Shown: positions 39,901 through 42,900 of the stretch, piece by piece
Position numbering within the stretch: position 1 is the first letter of the stretch
How the letters are laid out: each line of letters begins with the position of its first letter
Assembly (NCBI RefSeq): GCF_003129565.1
Contig: NZ_QETF01000024.1
Coordinates: 1 to 50,160, forward strand
Reading direction: 5' to 3'
Length of the DNA: 50,160 nucleotides
Source of the DNA: Salibaculum griseiflavum
GTDB taxonomy: Bacteria; Pseudomonadota; Alphaproteobacteria; Rhodobacterales; Rhodobacteraceae
Made by a program: the position numbers and the translations under genes
Notes under the pieces: model-generated
Seen by the model: only the letters and a program-made list of their open reading frames with translations
What the model was told of the DNA's origin: nothing
Database searches by the model: none

Positions 39901-42900
39901 CGGGCTCGATTCAGTGTTGGCGGCGGCTACCATCGGGGCTGATGAAACCGACACGATTGCTGAGCTGCAAGCGATTATTGATGCCTATAACCACGTTAAC
40001 AGCGATACAACGTCACCCGCGGCCGACTTTGCTGCCATTGGCGTCGATCTCACTGGCATTACTGACAGTGTGGTGATTGATCCGGACACCGGGTTTGGGC
40101 AATACGACGCGGGCATTGATTTGTTCAATGATTTAGTCGCTCAAGATGCCGTCGATCGGCCGGTTAGCCATGGTTATCTTCAGGCTGCCGCGGATTTTGT
40201 GGCCGAACTCTCCGAGCTCGCCAATGGTGATCCGGTCGACAATTATACGGCAGCCCTTAATGACCCGGCAGCGTTTTTAGCCAATGCCAGCGAGGCGGGC
40301 TTAATTGCATTAGATGAGTTGGCTGTCGAGCCATTCCTGCAGCGGGCCTACGCCGAGGCAGACAGACTCACCGACTACGCCGCCTTACTTGACTTAGCGC
40401 AACAGGCCAACGCGCAAGCGGCAGCGCTACGAGCAATCATTGAGTTCACCGAGGATAGTCAGGGTGAGGCAAGCGGTGAGGCGCCAGGTATCGACATTTT
40501 CGAAGCGGCCGGTATCGATAAGTTAGTTGCTGGTGGCGGTGTGATCATCGACGAGCAGGGTAACGCGATTGAGGCCGATGGCACCGATAACATCCTGCTC
40601 CATGAGGCGGTGACGAGCGCGCTAACCACCGCTGTCGTTGCTGGCGAAGATGTCGATTCGGTCAGTGAGCTACAAGCCCTCGTTGATAGCTTTGCCGCGA
40701 TTTTGATGCATTCAGCAACACCAGGTGAGCCTGATGTTGCGGTGCCTGATACTAGCCATTACAACGCTATCGGTGCGAATACCGCCGGCGCATTATCGGC
40801 CGACGGCATCGCGCTGCTCAATGATGTGATCACGCGAAAAGCCGTGCCAACCATTGCCAGCACGCCGATGATTGAGTCGCTCGCCGGCACAGTGGATGAG
40901 CTAATGGCGCTGTCAGCCACGAATCTTGCCGCCGATGCGCCGCTACCGGATGGCACCGGCATGGATCAAACCTCGCTCGAGGCGCTCCATGAGCTTGGGT
41001 TTCGTACCTTGTCGATGGATGACCTTGAGCAGTTCTATCGGTTAGTGGCCGAGACCGGTGATCCAACGGCAGTGGATAGCGTTGAGGAACTCCGTGTTCT
41101 ATCCATCGAAGCGGCACGGCTTAACGCACTTGATCGGTTGCGGGCCTATGCCGCTGGTGAATCGGATCAAGCGCCACCAGCGAGCGACTATGCGCTCAAC
41201 GGGATTGAGTTCGACTCACCGGTCCATATTGATGCCTTTAATGATGCCCTCGCCGGTGACAATGTCGTACTAGACGCCAGTGATGACACGGCGCTAGCCG
41301 ATCTAGAATCAATTACTGGCAGCTATGCGGCGATTCTCGCCGAGGCGAATGGTGTTGCTGCCGATGCCGATACCACCGTAGACCCGGTCGCGGCCGATTT
41401 CACGGCGATTGGCGCTAATGTTGCCGCACAGATCATGCCCGCACCGGGTGACAGTGCGGATCAGACGGCCACACTGTTCATTGAGGCCCTGAAGCTGGCT
41501 GACACCGATGCGGTGGCAACGGTTGCGCAGGTCGATCAACTGGCGAGTGCCTCGCAGCGTCTGATGAATAGCATCCTCTCACCTAATGCCGAGCCAGCGG
41601 ACCCGGTCACACCGGCCGATTTCACCTTACTGGGCATGTCCGGCGTTACAGACTTCAATCTCGATGGTGTGCTCAGCGTACTCCAAGGCCCTGAACCAGC
41701 GGATGGTGAGACCAGACAGCCGATTGATCAGTATCTTGATATTCGCGAAGCGGTCGCCGAGCTACTCAATCAACTGCCCAAACCAAACAGCTTGGCAATA
41801 GAACTTGATGAGACACCACCCGGTGCGCTGCAAGGGGGGCCGCTACCGCTTGCTGATACCGGGGTGACAATCACTGGAAGTTTGGATGTCGCGGTTGATC
41901 CGACCGGCGGCCGCTATTTGGTGTATGGCCGAATGGATGGCGCGGGTGGCCCGGGGGTGAGCGATGAGGATGGCTGGCAGGCGCTTAATGGTCCCGATCA
42001 GCTTAGCGGTGTGAGTTGGGATGGCAATCACTTCACCTGGACCGGGGCCGCCGTCGAGCAGGGTACCGGCAAAGCGGTTCAATTTAAGGTGGTCGATACG
42101 CAAGAGGCTGATCGCGAAAGCGCTATTCGCACGCAGGCTTATCGCTACTACGACCCAGCGCTATTTCAGGATTTCGAAGGCCCGACGCTGCAAGTTCCTG
42201 GGGTGGATGAAAGTAATTCGATACCAGCCGATGCGATCCGCTTGCAAGTCGATATTAGCAGTGACGATATCCTCGCCAACACGGGTGCCGTGCGCTTGAT
42301 GTTGGCGCCGGACGATGGTGATGATCCGAGGGAAATTCCGAGCGTATTTCATGCCCAGACCGGCTCGCTGATTCCTCTGTACGCTCTGCCTGAGGGTGGC
42401 TGGGATTTGTCGTATCAGCTGGTGGATTTCGCGGGTACCGCTTCGCAACAAAGTGAGGCAGTGTCGCTAACGATTAGCTCGCCGCAAAACGTGCTCTCGG
42501 AGAATGATCCATTCGGGCATAACGTTGAGGCCGGCATTCTGTTGGATGCGATTTCGCGTGATCGCTTGTCAATCCGTGGTGATTCAAATGACCTCACCTT
42601 GGATGCCACGGGTGATCGCATTGATGCCATTCGTGAGCTTAACTCCGACATCATTCTCACCGAAGGTGGGGCGATGCGCGCCGAAACACAGATGGATTTG
42701 GTGGGTGCGCAAAGTGCGGATGTCAGTGACCTTAATATAGCCCAGCAGGATTTATTGGATCGCTTTGGGCATTCTGCCTTTGATGCCTTTGAAGCGACCG
42801 ACTTAGTGCGCTTCCGGCTCTACCCTCAGACCATGGTGGATCGGGGCGATGTCAGCCCAGAAGCACAGAATGACTTTGTCAACCGTGTGCGCGAAGCCTA

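Larger units (their letters stand above)
33871..41770 (+). repeat. Helical repeat array 2
   Basis: Residues about 10965-13595 show the same three-module helical units as array 1, about 7.9 kb long. Modules are recognisable by xDYxxLGVTGVxxDN, VNTVLA and ELxALAxTVxRVMDTA. Several stretches are near-identical at the DNA level to array 1 or to one another (36541-36922 with 37252-37633; 35494-35606 with 30829-30941). Later modules, after about 38700, are more degenerate. A non-helical insert lies at about 34060-34640. Confidence 0.75.

Noticed and set aside
27063-41770. CRISPR-like array in the repetitive region
   Set aside because: Repeats are coding, diverged and of protein-module length (about 237 codons). 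There are no short identical repeats with unique spacers and no cas genes.
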